Source: Siphonodentalium dalli
Taxonomy: Eukaryota > Mollusca > Scaphopoda > Gadilida > Siphonodentaliidae
Reading direction: 5' to 3'
NCBI GenBank assembly: GCA_032622095.1
Contig: CP136068.1
Location: 1,051,607-1,115,606, forward strand
DNA length: 64,000 bases
Shown: positions 1 to 9,944 of the stretch, piece by piece
How positions within the stretch are numbered: position 1 is the stretch's first letter
Layout: every line of letters starts with the position of its first letter
Notes under the pieces: generated by a model
The model's input: only the letters and a program-made list of their open reading frames with translations
Database searches by the model: none
What the model was told of the DNA's origin: nothing
Position numbers and translations under genes: made by a program

Positions 1-735
1 TTACATTTGTTACTTTTATTTTTTGTTCCCAAAGTACCTGGTTACAAATTAGAAACATATTCCAAGAACTACTTTCAGGCCCATGGGTACACGGGTTACA
101 AATGGTTACTTCACCTATTAGTTAATGTTACATTTGTTACTTTTATTTTTTATCGTAGAAATCCCAAAGTACTTTGTTACATTGGGTACAAATTAGAAAA
201 CATATTCCCATAACTACTTTCAGGCCAATGGGTACACGGGGTACAAATGGTTACTTCTGGTTACTTTACCTATTAGTTAATGTTACTTTTGTTACTTTTA
301 TTTTTTTCTTAGAAATCCCAAAGTACCTGGTTACATTGGGTACAAATTAGAAAACATATTCCTGAATTAATTTACAACCAATGGGTACATAGGGCACATG
401 GTTACTTCTGGTTAATTTACCTATTAGTTAATGTTACATTTGTTACTTTTATTTTTTTCTTAGAAATCCCAAAGTACCTGGTTACATTGGGTACAAATTA
501 GAAAACATATTCCCTGAATTAATTTACAACCCATGGGTACATAGGGTACACATGGTTACTTCTTGTTACTTTACCTATTAGTTAATGTTACATTTGTTAC
601 TTTTTTTTTTCCTCAGAAATCCCAAAGTATCTGGTTACATTGGGTACAAATTAGAAAACGTATTCCCTGTATTAATTTACAACCCATGGGTACATAGGGT
701 ACACATGGTTACTTTCCACCCCACTAAGAGTAACA
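1..735. repeat. Tandem array, ~153-bp unit, five copies
   Basis: The anchor GTTAATGTTAC recurs at 121, 275, 426 and 581, giving spacings of 154, 151 and 155 bp. Each unit is unusually rich in short GTTAC and GGGTAC words and holds a T-rich tract followed by AGAAATCCCAAAGTA. The array runs off the left edge of the window and ends on the right in a C-run (about 734-742). Short open frames inside it are repeat-derived and have no coding support. Confidence 0.9.
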
Positions 736-1561
736 TATGTTACCCCCCCCCACATTATCTTAAAATATCAAGCGAACAGATAAGTTCTGTGTGAGTTACC
801 ATTTATTCATAAATATATGTAGTGGAGCGTACAACACATCATAATATAACAATACAAACATAAATCAGTTCAATAGCACAAAATCAATTAAAACTGTAGG
901 AGTTTGATAAATAAAATGATATCAGTATATACAACTTTCTGATGGGTAGATCTATGATCGACGTGATTTGGATACAGAATCGCACCTTAATTGTTTTAGA
1001 TTTAAGTTTACATGTATGCAAAACACAAATCATTTTAAAAGAGGTATCCTCTTTTAAGGATTCTTCAACTGGGTCAAGTGTTCCAGGGTATATATTAATA
1101 AATATTAATCACAGATACCGGTACGAAAATGCTTCTATCAATTAATATTGAATTTATATCAATTTTATGGTATAATACATATTATATCGGGACAGTTTTA
1201 TTGAAAGAACAGAACAGAAATTTATGGAGTATAGCAAGAGAAAGAGTTTGATCTTGTTTCTGTCAGCTGACTAATAATTGTGTCAGCAAGATTATTTATT
1301 TTAGAGAAAATTCCCAACAATCACTATTATTTGGCATTGAGACATAGAGCAAAATTGCCACCACTATTATTAATTTCAGTATAAATCCCCAACATCACTA
1401 TTATTAGGCATCTGATAGTAGAACTCCATGAAAGCAAAATGCCATTTTGATGCCTATAGTTTGCAGGAAGTAGCCATTAGCCAAGAGATAGACCATCTTT
1501 GATACCCAAGTGATATCTTCAACATTCACACACATTTCACATTCACACAAATTGCAGACGC
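736..1561. other. Non-coding stretch downstream of the PHD exon
   Basis: No exon, RNA gene or recognisable transposon is visible. On the minus strand a candidate polyadenylation hexamer AATAAA lies at 1300-1295, about 260 bases past the stop codon of the PHD-finger exon, so part of this stretch may be the 3' UTR of the minus-strand gene. Confidence 0.4.
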
Positions 1562-1717
1562 TTAGCACATCTTACACTTCCAGTTCTCTCTCATCGTCCG
1601 TATTCTTACACAAACAAAATGGTAATATTGGCTGCAATCTGTACAGCGAATCCAACGTATAGCTGCCTTGGATCTGTTAATTTTGCAAAAACTGCATTGC
1701 AGTTTCGCAAAGTGGGA
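1562..1717 (-). CDS. Terminal exon encoding a PHD finger
   Basis: Read on the minus strand from an acceptor ending CTCCCCAG, this 52-codon exon (including stop) has the PHD zinc-finger pattern: C-x2-C, then thirteen residues, C-x2-C, four residues, H-x2-C, eleven residues, C-x2-C. A tryptophan (WK) sits just before the last cysteine pair, and the stop codon follows that pair directly. PHD fingers bind two zinc ions and usually read histone H3 tails. The exon starts in phase 0, while the acidic exons upstream end in phase 1; a 26-bp microexon at 2164-2189 would reconcile them. It is probably the C-terminus of the minus-strand ATPase gene, but that link is inferred only from strand, proximity and phase. 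Reading from the alternative acceptor 13 bases upstream loses the finger. Confidence 0.65.
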   Translation of the reverse strand, partial: SHFAKLQCSFCKINRSKAAIRWIRCTDCSQYYHFVCVRIRTMRENWKCKMC

Positions 1718-2163
1718 CTGGGGAGATTAACTGAAATTAGAAAAGGAAAACTCAAATAATTTGAATGAAAAAGTCAAAGTGAATCTTTTACGTGTTGAAT
1801 TTTTTTTATGAATAAACATGTCACAAGTAAACTAAAATAGTAAGTGAAATAGTAAAGACTCTGTTAGATGATTATTCCTTTGCAGTAAAAATTTCACAAT
1901 AGAACACTGTCGGAAAGAAGAGACACAATCACATTGTATAGAATATTGCAAAATGATATACATCATTATTCAAATGTCTGCTAAAAACTTGCTACATACA
2001 TTGCACAACATGTCTGTTTTAGAATTCTGCAACTTGCATTACAAATTTGAAGATACTACAAATTAATCTCTCTTGTGAACCTCAACAGCAAAATGTAATG
2101 ATAATTTTAAATTTGAGCATCCACTCTGGGCAATGGAAATTTAGCAATGTATATGATGCTAAC

Positions 2164-2189
2164 CTTGAATACTGATTCACAATAGAATA
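2164..2189 (-). CDS. Candidate 26-bp microexon
   Basis: Flanked on the minus strand by ATCTGACAG and GTTAGC, it would add eight codons plus two bases. It enters in phase 1 and leaves in phase 0, exactly the change needed between the acidic exon at 2250-2324 and the PHD exon at 1562-1717. Its 3' end is homologous to the ends of the neighbouring duplicated exons. It is too short for sequence alone to prove it is spliced. Confidence 0.3.
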
Positions 2190-2249
2190 CTGTCAGATAG
2201 AAGATACAGCATCACATTGAAAATGATTGAAATAACAAAACTTTCTTAC

Positions 2250-2324
2250 CTGGACTAATCTCATTCATGGAATTCCTTTCTCTCTCATCACAATCTGTTG
2301 ATATTTGTGGAGTATTTTCTCGAT
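2250..2324 (-). CDS. Short acidic exon, tail of ATPase/PHD gene
   Basis: A 75-bp exon bounded on the minus strand by CTTTCACAG and GTAAGA. It is open only in phase 1 (two bases, 24 codons, one base) and encodes a polar, Asp/Glu-rich, low-complexity peptide beginning RENTPQIS and ending NEISP. Being symmetric it can be skipped or duplicated without breaking the frame. No domain is recognised; it is probably part of a flexible linker before the PHD finger. Confidence 0.45.
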
Positions 2325-2546
2325 CTGTGAAAGAAAAACTATGTTTAGAATATTGCGAATTGACATATTTCATGCATTAAATGTCTACTCGCAACTCGTT
2401 ACATTGCAAGTTTTGTTTGAGAATTCAATAACTTGAATTACAAATTCACGTTTATTTAACTAAAAAAATTAACAATGCAAACTTTCAATTTGAGCATCCA
2501 CTCTGGTCAATGAAATGTTAGCAATGTACATGTATATGACACGAAC

Positions 2547-2609
2547 CTTGAATACTTGGTTCTTGTGAGCCTGTAGTTTCTTGGTGGATTTCTGGACTAA
2601 TTTCTGGAT
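2547..2609 (-). CDS. Short acidic exon, duplicated module
   Basis: A 63-bp symmetric phase-1 exon with acceptor TATTTTGCAG and donor GTTCGT. It encodes an acidic, glutamine-rich segment with the words EISPEIHQE and GSQEPSIQ. It is clearly homologous to the broken copy at 2858-2923, and the ISP word also occurs at the end of the exon at 2250-2324, which fits repeated local exon duplication. Function is probably a disordered linker. Confidence 0.45.
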
Positions 2610-2857
2610 CTGCAAAATAAAAATATTTTTAGAATATTGCAAAATGACATACATCATGATTCAAATGTCGGCTCACAACTTGCTACTTTGCACAACAAGT
2701 TTGTTTTAGAATTCAATAAGTTGCATAAGTTGAATTACAAATTCACAGATACTTTAATCACTCTTGTGAAACAGCAAAATTTAACGATAAAATTTAAAAT
2801 TTTAGCATCCACTCTGGGTAATGAAAATTTAGCAATGTACATGTAGATGATGCTCAC

Positions 2858-2923
2858 CTTGAATACTTAGTTCTTGTCATTCTGTAGATTCTTGATGTAT
2901 TTCTGCCTGTATCATGGTGATTC
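2858..2923 (-). pseudogene. Broken copy of the acidic exon
   Basis: Splice-like ends are kept (TTAAGCAG and GTGAGC), and the peptide words EIHQES and ELSIQ match the exon at 2547-2609. In the corresponding phase a TGA falls at 2879-2877. The copy therefore looks like a decayed duplicate exon or one that is no longer spliced. Confidence 0.45.
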
Positions 2924-2930
2924 CTGCTTA

Positions 2931-4734
2931 ATGAAAAAATTTCCATATGAAATGTGTTTCCATAATACCGGTTTTGCATCTTATTTTTGAAAACATATAT
3001 GTGATATGTTAGTTAATTGCAATGTGAAAACTATATATAGTGAGCAAGAACATGGATGGCCAGCAACATGATATGGTCAACTTCAGTAAAATACTCCGTA
3101 TTTTGTATGACCATCAACAATTAAGATAATTGCATCATCAGTTTTATCCTTTGTTTAATCAAACTTCAATAGCGAGTTTGCGATACCGGTCGGACGGGTA
3201 CGGGTACCGGTAGATCCAGGTAGATCGGTGAAAATCGTCACGGTCATTTGCGTACTTTGAATGCAGCACATAAAGCGATAGGGATTTGGAAAGGGTAGAT
3301 GTATCCAATTGACTGGTAGTCTTTCGCTAAAGTTTTCTCACTCAAAAGTGCATTAGTTCTATGAAATAACAGTCAGCTATGCATTAATCTATTTATTGCA
3401 CGATTTAATTGCCAAATCTCATTGATACATTTGTCATTTAAGCCATGTTTTATGTTCAAAGTATCGAGGCGGCTTCTAACACTAAGATAACTATGGAACG
3501 CCGATTTGTTTACTGACAACTGTCTTCACTCAAGTAATGACATGTTATGTTTTGGGAATGTGATTTGGGGGGGGCTAACCCCGGGATTCTCGACATGTTA
3601 TGATTAAGAGAGTGAGTTGGCGGTGCTAAACGCAGTCTCGACACAGGGACGTAATTATAGGGGATCTCCGCGTTGAGAAGGTGTGTCCACCTTCAAATTC
3701 CCAACTATACACCCCCTTAAACCACACCAAACAGAGGTTTGTGCGTAATTCAAATTGTGCACGCCGTTGGGCTCTGATTCCCCCCAACTGATCCTTCACT
3801 GTCCTGAATATTATTGTGGACTGTTCTAAATGGATCAGTAGTCTTGTTGCAAAAGTCCTGTGATGGGGGGGTCCACCTTGCCGACCATGCAGTACGAGAA
3901 CAGTTTTGTAGATATGAACCTGGAAATTGCAAAATCATAACATCTAGTGGTCTAACACCAGGCAAATTCACGCCCTGGTTTGTTTTTCACAAATCAATGA
4001 TCAGTATTGACGAGCCACCGAATGTGGTTAGACCAGGGCATACCGGGTCGATCATGGTTCGGTCTGGTGTGAGAACGTTTTGAAATCTGAACATGAAAAT
4101 GTATAAATTATTGACTTTCCTCAAGCTTTACATTTGTTGGATATTTCCAACCTGCTGTTGACCATATAGCCCGAATGTTTTTCTACCAAAAGTAGGAATA
4201 TTTGTAAATGTTGGTCTAAAAATATTTAAAAAAAATCCGCACTAATACATTTTTGGAAAATCAAACTGAATGACAGTATAATTTCAACGTATGTTTTGGT
4301 GTGTTATGTATATGCAATATCCAACTGTTGACAAAAGTTGGGGTGATACACACCACCCTCTCGCCACGTCCCCTATCGACCCTTTGTGCATAAGTACACC
4401 GTAAATGTGTTACACGATTGAATACAACCGTTCAGTTATTGTACCTTATGTGGTGGTGACTGATTTCTCATTTTAATATAGATATTTGACTTTTGAACGG
4501 ACATGGCGCATTTGAACCACAAGACTGTTGTATATTGTAGTGGCCGATAGTGACACCAAATACTGATATACACACCTCATAGTCGGCACAATCTTACCGT
4601 CATCAGATCGACTTTTAGCTGTTTTCTTTGTTTCGCATAGACGTGAAGCAAACGCTCTTTATTCGAACCATATAATGAATAGTGTACCATTAAACACCCT
4701 TTATATTTAACAAGTTTGATTTTTATACGCCCGT
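2931..4734. other. Presumed intron/intergenic stretch, no gene seen
   Basis: No convincing coding exon or intact mobile element is visible. Small open frames on both strands near 3750-4083 overlap each other and lack splice signals or recognisable domains. A short run of CGGGTACGGGTACCGG words at about 3195-3212 resembles the arms of the hairpin at 6013-6103. Confidence 0.3.
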
Positions 4735-5375
4735 TTGAAAAAAACGGCCGCATTATAGTATTGGTCTGTCCGTCCGGGCGCCCGTCCGTTAACCTGGTTT
4801 CCGGATGATAACTTTAGTTAGAGTGAACCAAATTCAATAAAATTTGGTATGTGGGTTTATTAGCCGAAAAGTAAGTTCAAGTTCGAATTTGGGTTCCGCC
4901 CGCCAATTTTCACCGGAGTTATGCCCCTTATTTGACGTTTTTTGACTTAGAACATCCGTGAAATTTGTTGTCCGGATGATAACTTTAGTATAGTTTATCG
5001 GAATGAATCCAAATTTGGTATATTACTTTCTCCCACCAAAACAAAGGTCAAGTTCGAACTTGGGTTCTGGCAGAGTTAGTTAGAGTGAACCGATTTCAAT
5101 CAAATTTGGTATGTGGGTTTATTAGGAGAAAAGACAGCTCAAGTTCGAATTTGGGTTCCGTCCACCAATTTTCACCGGAGTTATGCCCCTTATTTGACGT
5201 AATTTGACTTAGAAAATCCCTGAAATTTGTTTTCCGGATGATAACTTTACTAGAGCTTATCGGATTCAATGATACTTTGGTATATTACTTTCTCCCACCA
5301 AAACACAGGTCAAGTTCAAATTTGAGTTCCGTCCGCCAATTTTTACCAGAGTTATGCCCCTTTTTTTTTTACCAG
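4735..5375 (+). repeat. Dispersed repeat with ~155-bp internal subrepeats
   Basis: Begins near TATACGCCCGTTTG and CCGTCCGGGCGCCCGTCCG. It then repeats a block containing CCGGATGATAACTTTAGT, AATTTGGTAT, a CAAGTTCGAA/CAAA word, GGGTTCCG(C/T)CCGCCAAT and GGAGTTATGCCCCTT, seen at about 4800, 4975, 5075 and 5230. Related fragments lie at 9610-9745 and, inverted, at 44150-44345. The layout suggests a non-autonomous transposon with core repeats; its superfamily cannot be fixed because clean termini are not visible. Confidence 0.6.
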
Positions 5376-6012
5376 TTTCCGCCGACCCAAGAGAGGGGGT
5401 ATTTTGCACGCCCAGTGTAGATTTTGTTCTACCTACATCCGGGTTTAGACCCAGACAAATATCCAAGTTCTTGGGATGAATATTCCCTTGCCCGACCCTT
5501 CGAAAGATTCCAACCCATTACCAGTTATATGACTAAATATTCCCCAACTAATATAAGGGGCAATTTCGGTCTTATATCTGACTAAAAGTGCATGCATGTA
5601 GGACATTCTTGGACCCTGGGTCTAAACCAACACATTTTACACCGAATAATGGTTGGATTATTAAATTAGCGTAATTGTATATTTGTCACGGTGCTATCAT
5701 AACATATTTTCTCAGTCAGAAAATTCCATCTGTTCTAGACGACACTCGAACGGTCTGGGAAATTACTTATGAAAGCTAATTATTGAAAATGTTACCAAAA
5801 TGAGTCAAAGAAAGACGCCAACCCCTTCCACTTTCGCCTCGTCCCTGGTTAATGCAATCCATTATCCACGCAGATGTCCATCATATAACCATAACAACAA
5901 GTATAACGTCGGCCAAGAAAGCGAATGCGGATAACAATTTCTCTACATCATATATATTGTGCTGCAATTGGCTCACCATACACTACCCGTCGATATGCTT
6001 AATTCTACCCGT
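5376..6012. other. Stretch without recognised genes
   Basis: No exon or repeat is supported here. Short frames on both strands are not conserved-looking and have no splice context. Confidence 0.3.
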
Positions 6013-6103
6013 AAAACAGTTTGCGATTTCAAAACGTGTACCGGTACGGGTAGCTACCAGTACCCGTACCGGTACCCGTACCCGTTTGAAATCGCAAACT
6101 CGC
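6013..6103. repeat. Hairpin / inverted repeat with CGGTAC-rich core
   Basis: The left arm begins near 6020 with GTTTGCGATTTCAAAACG and the right arm ends near 6100 with CGTTTGAAATCGCAAAC, its complement. The centre is made of alternating ACCGGTACGGGTA words. Arms of about 37 bp would form a stable cruciform or RNA hairpin. It may be a very short MITE or a dead palindrome. Confidence 0.7.
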
Positions 6104-6260
6104 TAATATATGACTTATCGCTAAACAAAACCCTCTTCGCCATGTATTTGTTAGATGGAAATTTTAATTCGATATAGTTTTCATCGATAAAATGGGTATC
6201 AGCATGGGTTGTATTCAGTTTGGTACTTAGCGTAAATAGCAATTGTAAAAACAAGTGTAC

Positions 6261-6332
6261 CTTCATCATTTTCTTCTTCCAACAATGGTTGACCATCATC
6301 ATCATAAGTACTGTCATCGTCTGCTTTCATCA
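6261..6332 (-). CDS. Acidic exon of ATPase/PHD gene
   Basis: A 72-bp symmetric phase-1 exon with acceptor TTTTCTACAG and donor GTACAC. It encodes a strongly acidic peptide (MKADDDSTYDDDGQPLL followed by a Glu run). It joins in phase with the 36-bp exon at 6695-6730. No domain is recognised; acidic linkers of this kind are usually disordered. Confidence 0.45.
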
Positions 6333-6694
6333 CTGTAGAAAAAACATACAGAATTGAAACTATTGCACACAGAAATATAGTTTTCTATGATTAATACAAG
6401 TTTTTTCAATTGAAAATTATTTTTCAAGCAGTTTCTCTTTTGAAATAACTTTTCGTGACACAGCACAAATAGGCCAAATGGCTTTAATATCTCTACTACA
6501 ACTATGTTAAAACTCACGTTGAATTTGTTTTCAACCAAAAATCTTTTCTGCTTTGATTTTTATGCAATTTGTATTCGCAATTATCATATACAAACTCGGG
6601 AAAGCAATTAAGCATTTTTTCAGCCAAGAGATACAAAAATTAATTAATGCAAACAATGTTGGTTTGCTTCTAACATCAAACTATTAAGGCTCAC

Positions 6695-6730
6695 CGTTCA
6701 ATGGATCTGTCCACACGAATTTTTCAATAT
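6695..6730 (-). CDS. Small 36-bp exon of ATPase/PHD gene
   Basis: Bounded by AATTTCAG and GTGAGC on the minus strand and symmetric in phase 1, it encodes IEKFVWTDPLN. No donor giving phase 1 is obvious in the exon upstream (6993-7202), so the join to the ATPase core is uncertain. Confidence 0.4.
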
Positions 6731-6992
6731 CTGAAATTAAATTAACTGGATGAGAAACCTAGTCTAAATGAAAAAGAAATTATTTTTTACTGCATTAATA
6801 TTTTTCTATATGTTTAGGTGAAAAAAATGTGTCTTTCACAGGAACAATTATTGTAACATGCGATTTCAATTGATAATCAGAATTGTATTGAGTGCCAATT
6901 GAAAGATTTTACCAAATTTATATGAAAAATTACCAAATAAAGAAGTCTTATTTTCCTGTGTCAACCATGTAATATGTAACCACATGAAGATA

Positions 6993-7202
6993 TCAAATGT
7001 CGACCGATCTAAATTTATGATAGTAACCAACCCCGTCTTCTGTGAAGGTCTCCAATTGCTTCGTTACTTGTTCGACCAGATGGTCACAACTTATGGTGTC
7101 TGAGGTTTCGGTAGCTTCAATAACATGTTGATAGTATGGAGCCAGAATATTTGACACGTACTGGTCAAGACCGTCAGGAGATCTGCCAGTCAGATGTAGA
7201 AT
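6993..7202 (-). CDS. ATPase gene exon C-terminal to the P-loop core
   Basis: Starts in phase 0 after TTCTCTTTACAG, matching the phase-0 end of the exon at 7700-7949. It encodes a helical, mostly polar segment with GRSPDGLDQYVSNIL and HLVEQVTKQLE, and the frame closes with TGA at 6995-6993. Either the protein ends here or an unrecognised donor lies inside the exon and leads to the acidic/PHD tail. Internal GT dinucleotides (for example after GACGGG or CATCTG) give phase 0, not the phase 1 needed by the next exon. Confidence 0.6.
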   Translation of the reverse strand: MLHLTGRSPDGLDQYVSNILAPYYQHVIEATETSDTISCDHLVEQVTKQLETFTEDGVGYYHKFRSVDI

Positions 7203-7699
7203 CTGTAAAGAGAATACGTAAACACTTAGGAGTGAAAAATCAATGCAACCAAGATAGCTATAAATTGATGAAATTTTGTGTGTCACCTAATTCTATGCAG
7301 AAATGAAAGACAAAAGTTCATTTTTGACTGCACCTAAGTGGTTACTGCTATAGCTTCATAATATTCACTATTCACTCATCTCGAACAATAAACATAAATG
7401 TATGATTAAAGATAAACCCATTCCGATATACAAGTCAATTATTTGCAGTGACTATTACTCTATTCTTAATGGAAGCCTTATTGATTTTTTTATACATTTT
7501 TTTTACTAAGCTCAGATATTGTATTTTGTGATATCATTATGCTACAACAAATATGGTCATGATTTTTTGACAATAATAGTTGCATTCTGCAAACAGCCAT
7601 TTGATTGATAAGGCAGAAATGAGTATGAAATAAGAATATTCGGCCATGATATCTGGGAGAAATAAAACTAGATAGCAAGAAATTGTTAAAGTTTACTAC

Positions 7700-7949
7700 C
7701 TTATTTGCAATGGCGAGTGGAAGTGCCAAACCCTCAAGTACTCTGAGGTCTGCAGCGGGCAGCGATTCTCTCAGTATCTCGACATGCTCGCCAGTCGTTT
7801 ACACGTTGATTGTGGCTAGCACAGCTTGGAGGATAATCCGGAAAGCTGCATATGCCTCACATGCAGCTTCTTCAAGTTTCTTAGCATCTCCTGTCTTCTT
7901 TTGTCTGGTTACTTTCTTGACAGGTATCACACACATACGACTGGAGTAT
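7700..7949 (-). pseudogene. ATPase gene exon interrupted by an in-frame stop
   Basis: Acceptor TATTTTCAG and donor GTAGTA fit, and the exon takes over the frame of the exon at 8266-8469 exactly (two bases carried in, ending in phase 0). It begins KYSSRMCVIPVKKV, where the arginine could be the arginine finger or sensor expected after the ATPase core. It then forms a lysine-rich and an alanine-rich helical region. A TAA at 7801-7799 interrupts the frame after ATINV, yet the frame after the stop stays open to the donor (TGEHVEIL to LAIANK). That suggests a single recent nonsense change, a polymorphism or a base-call error. Confidence 0.65.
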
Positions 7950-8265
7950 CTGAAAATATAACGGCTAAGCTATACCTTGATAGTATATCTAGGGGAAAAT
8001 AATTTCATATTAATTGAAATGAAATGACGAGTGCCCATATTTTTCTCAGACTTTGTATATGATGTTCATCCTATTTGAGTCTAAATTACTAGTACGCTGA
8101 TTAGGATAAACATAAAAATGCAAACCAGTTTATGGGCATTCTGCATTCTCTGATAGCGCCATGTTTGAATGTCATATATGTTTTATGCGGACCTTGTATA
8201 ATACAAACAGTGAATCTTTAATAATGACACATTATATAAATGTACAGTGATATAAATATACTTAC

Positions 8266-8469
8266 TTGTTGAAAGCTGTTGTCTCGAAATTTTCTGTAGC
8301 AAGACATCCAGTCAGTGGTGGCTTGCACTCCTCATTCAACTTCCCACGAATGGCATCGTTCCCTAGGTCAACTGCCATCTGGTAGAGGTCCTCAGCTGTG
8401 GTGGGATCATCACACACAAAAGTCATGGTCGCCGAGGTCAAGACAACACTGAAGTTCCCTAAGGTACTC
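8266..8469 (-). CDS. ATPase gene exon: Walker B and sensor region
   Basis: Bounded by AATTTTGCAG and GTAAGT; it carries two bases in from the P-loop exon and completes an arginine codon. It encodes MTFVCDDPTTAEDL, a hydrophobic strand ending in DD (a Walker B-like site), and later PPLTGCLATENFE, whose asparagine sits where sensor-1 is expected. Between them lies LGNDAIRGKLNEECK. Strand-DD-P followed by a strand with ATxN is the layout I recall from invertebrate P-loop proteins whose core reads GxxGTGKT, then IDDP, then TANF (DUF927/AAA-like). The family match is from memory of pattern, not a search. Confidence 0.7.
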
Positions 8470-8873
8470 CTGCAAAATTACAGAAAACATTTTCTCCTTA
8501 CATTTGCCACGAAAGAAATTTTTTTCAAGTGAACATGAAATATTCATTTCTTGAATTGACTGTTGGTCCTTTTTAACCTATCATAATTTCAATTTCCAAA
8601 AGTTGTCAAATTTGATATTGACGACACACAAATGGTCTAATTCGAATCAAGTTCAGATTTATTTGCTCATCATTTCAGTTTTTGTTAAGTAGTTGCTTGG
8701 TAGTTTTGAATATGATTTACTCACATAAATATTCAGGTCCATTAATATTGAGAAAGATTACATAATTTACATGTGCAAATACGCTTCATACCATTACTCG
8801 AGCATAGTAATGAACAAATAGTAAAATATTGAATTCAGATATGCTGTATATTTTTTAACACTACTTTACTGAC

Positions 8874-9127
8874 CTTGAACATATATGTTCTTCCGTGCAG
8901 CCAGTAAGCCAGGCACCACAGTTGGCTATCAATGTCTTGCCGACAGTTGGTTCTCCAAACACAATTGGTGTGTTGATGTGGCGCAATTCTTTCATGATGG
9001 TGCCGTAAAAGTTCATGGAATACATTGACGACCAGGCAAGCATGGCTGCTGGGAAGATGTTTGCCAAGATCTCTTCCGCATTATTGAGGAAGGCATTAAG
9101 AGGTTGTACACTCATTGGCGGGAGAGT
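8874..9127 (-). CDS. ATPase gene exon: Walker A P-loop
   Basis: Acceptor TTTCATTTCAG, donor GTCAGT. It encodes an N-terminal helical stretch (LNAFLNNAEEILANIFPAAM), then TPIVFGEPTVGKTLIANCGA, in which GEPTVGKT is a Walker A nucleotide-binding loop preceded by a hydrophobic strand, as in AAA-type ATPases. The exon is open in phase 0 at its start and leaves two bases, which fit the next exon. The preceding exon (9389-9462) ends with two spare bases instead of none, so either a small exon between them is missed or the locus carries an indel. Confidence 0.7.
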
Positions 9128-9388
9128 CTGAAATGAAAATTTCAGATGAATACTTCCTAGATGAATACAGTATTTCAGACATGTTAGCATAGAAACATAA
9201 TACTGTTCGCATGTTAATTGTAAAGGCTTATTAGTCTGTGATAAACGAACTAGCAAGAAAATGCAGTTGTTTAATTACACTCATTGATTTTTAGAAATAT
9301 AGAAATAATACTGCAGTCATCTCATCTGCAACAATGATGCTGTCCATATTATATCTGAAAACTTGAGGCTTCTGTTTTGAGCTCTTAC

Positions 9389-9462
9389 CTTGTGGCCAAG
9401 TCTGCCAATTTTGGGTCTCGTTCTGTCAAGTAGCTAGGTAGCCAGTACATAGGGATGTTGTC
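9389..9462 (-). CDS. ATPase gene exon, N-terminal of the P-loop
   Basis: A 74-bp exon with acceptor CATGTGCCTCAG and strong donor AAG/GTAAGA. In phase 0, matching the exon at 9945-10212, it encodes DNIPMYWLPSYLTERDPKLA. No domain is recognised. Its last two bases create the phase conflict described for the P-loop exon. Confidence 0.6.
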
Positions 9463-9599
9463 CTGAGGCACATGTAAAAGAGATAAATTACACATCCTAA
9501 GACTTTTTAAAGATCCACAAGTATGTCTATACATGACTGTATCTGAAAAATTATGATTATTAAAACAATTGGTTATATGGCATATGATATTGGTATCTT

Positions 9600-9750
9600 T
9601 GTTCGAATTTGTGTTTCGGATGATAACTGTAGTCAGTGTCAATTGAATGGAATGAAATTTAGTATATGTGTTTACTAGCAAAAGATAAAGGTCAGATTCA
9701 AATTTGGCTTCCGCCCGCCAATTTTTACCAAAGTTATGGCCCTTTGTTGG
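9600..9750 (+). repeat. Fragment of the dispersed repeat seen at 4735-5375
   Basis: Shares GGATGATAACT, CAAATTTGG(G/C)TTCCG, CCGCCCGCCAATTTT and AGTTATG(C/G)CCCTT with the longer copy at 4735-5375. It lies in the intron between the exons at 9945-10212 and 9389-9462. Confidence 0.6.
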
Positions 9751-9944
9751 AATTATCTCAGGTGTACATGCACCTATGTTGGCATGCCCTAGTGATGCTT
9801 TCGTTTCTAATCTGACCATGTTATACGAGGCATGGATTCGTAGCAATGTTCAATATTGTGAAAAATAGCTAGCAGGTGAACAAAATGCACACACGGTTTT
9901 GACACTAAAATAAAATCACATAATAAGTGAGGGTCTCTACTTAC

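Larger units (their letters stand above)
1930..2930 (-). repeat. Diverged tandem duplication carrying exon copies
   Basis: Three diverged copies of one segment are visible, anchored by GAATATTGC(A/G)AA at about 1939, 2347 and 2632 (spacings ~408 and ~285 bp). The segments include intron sequence and, on the minus strand, short exon-like pieces ending in the shared string AGTATTCAAG followed by GT (junctions at 2164, 2547 and 2858). This is local duplication of exon plus flanking intron rather than a mobile element: no terminal repeats or target duplications are seen. Confidence 0.6.

Noticed and set aside
3750-4083. Opposed 73- and 89-codon frames
   Set aside because: They overlap on opposite strands, have no domain, no splice sites and no repeat partners; chance frames are more likely.
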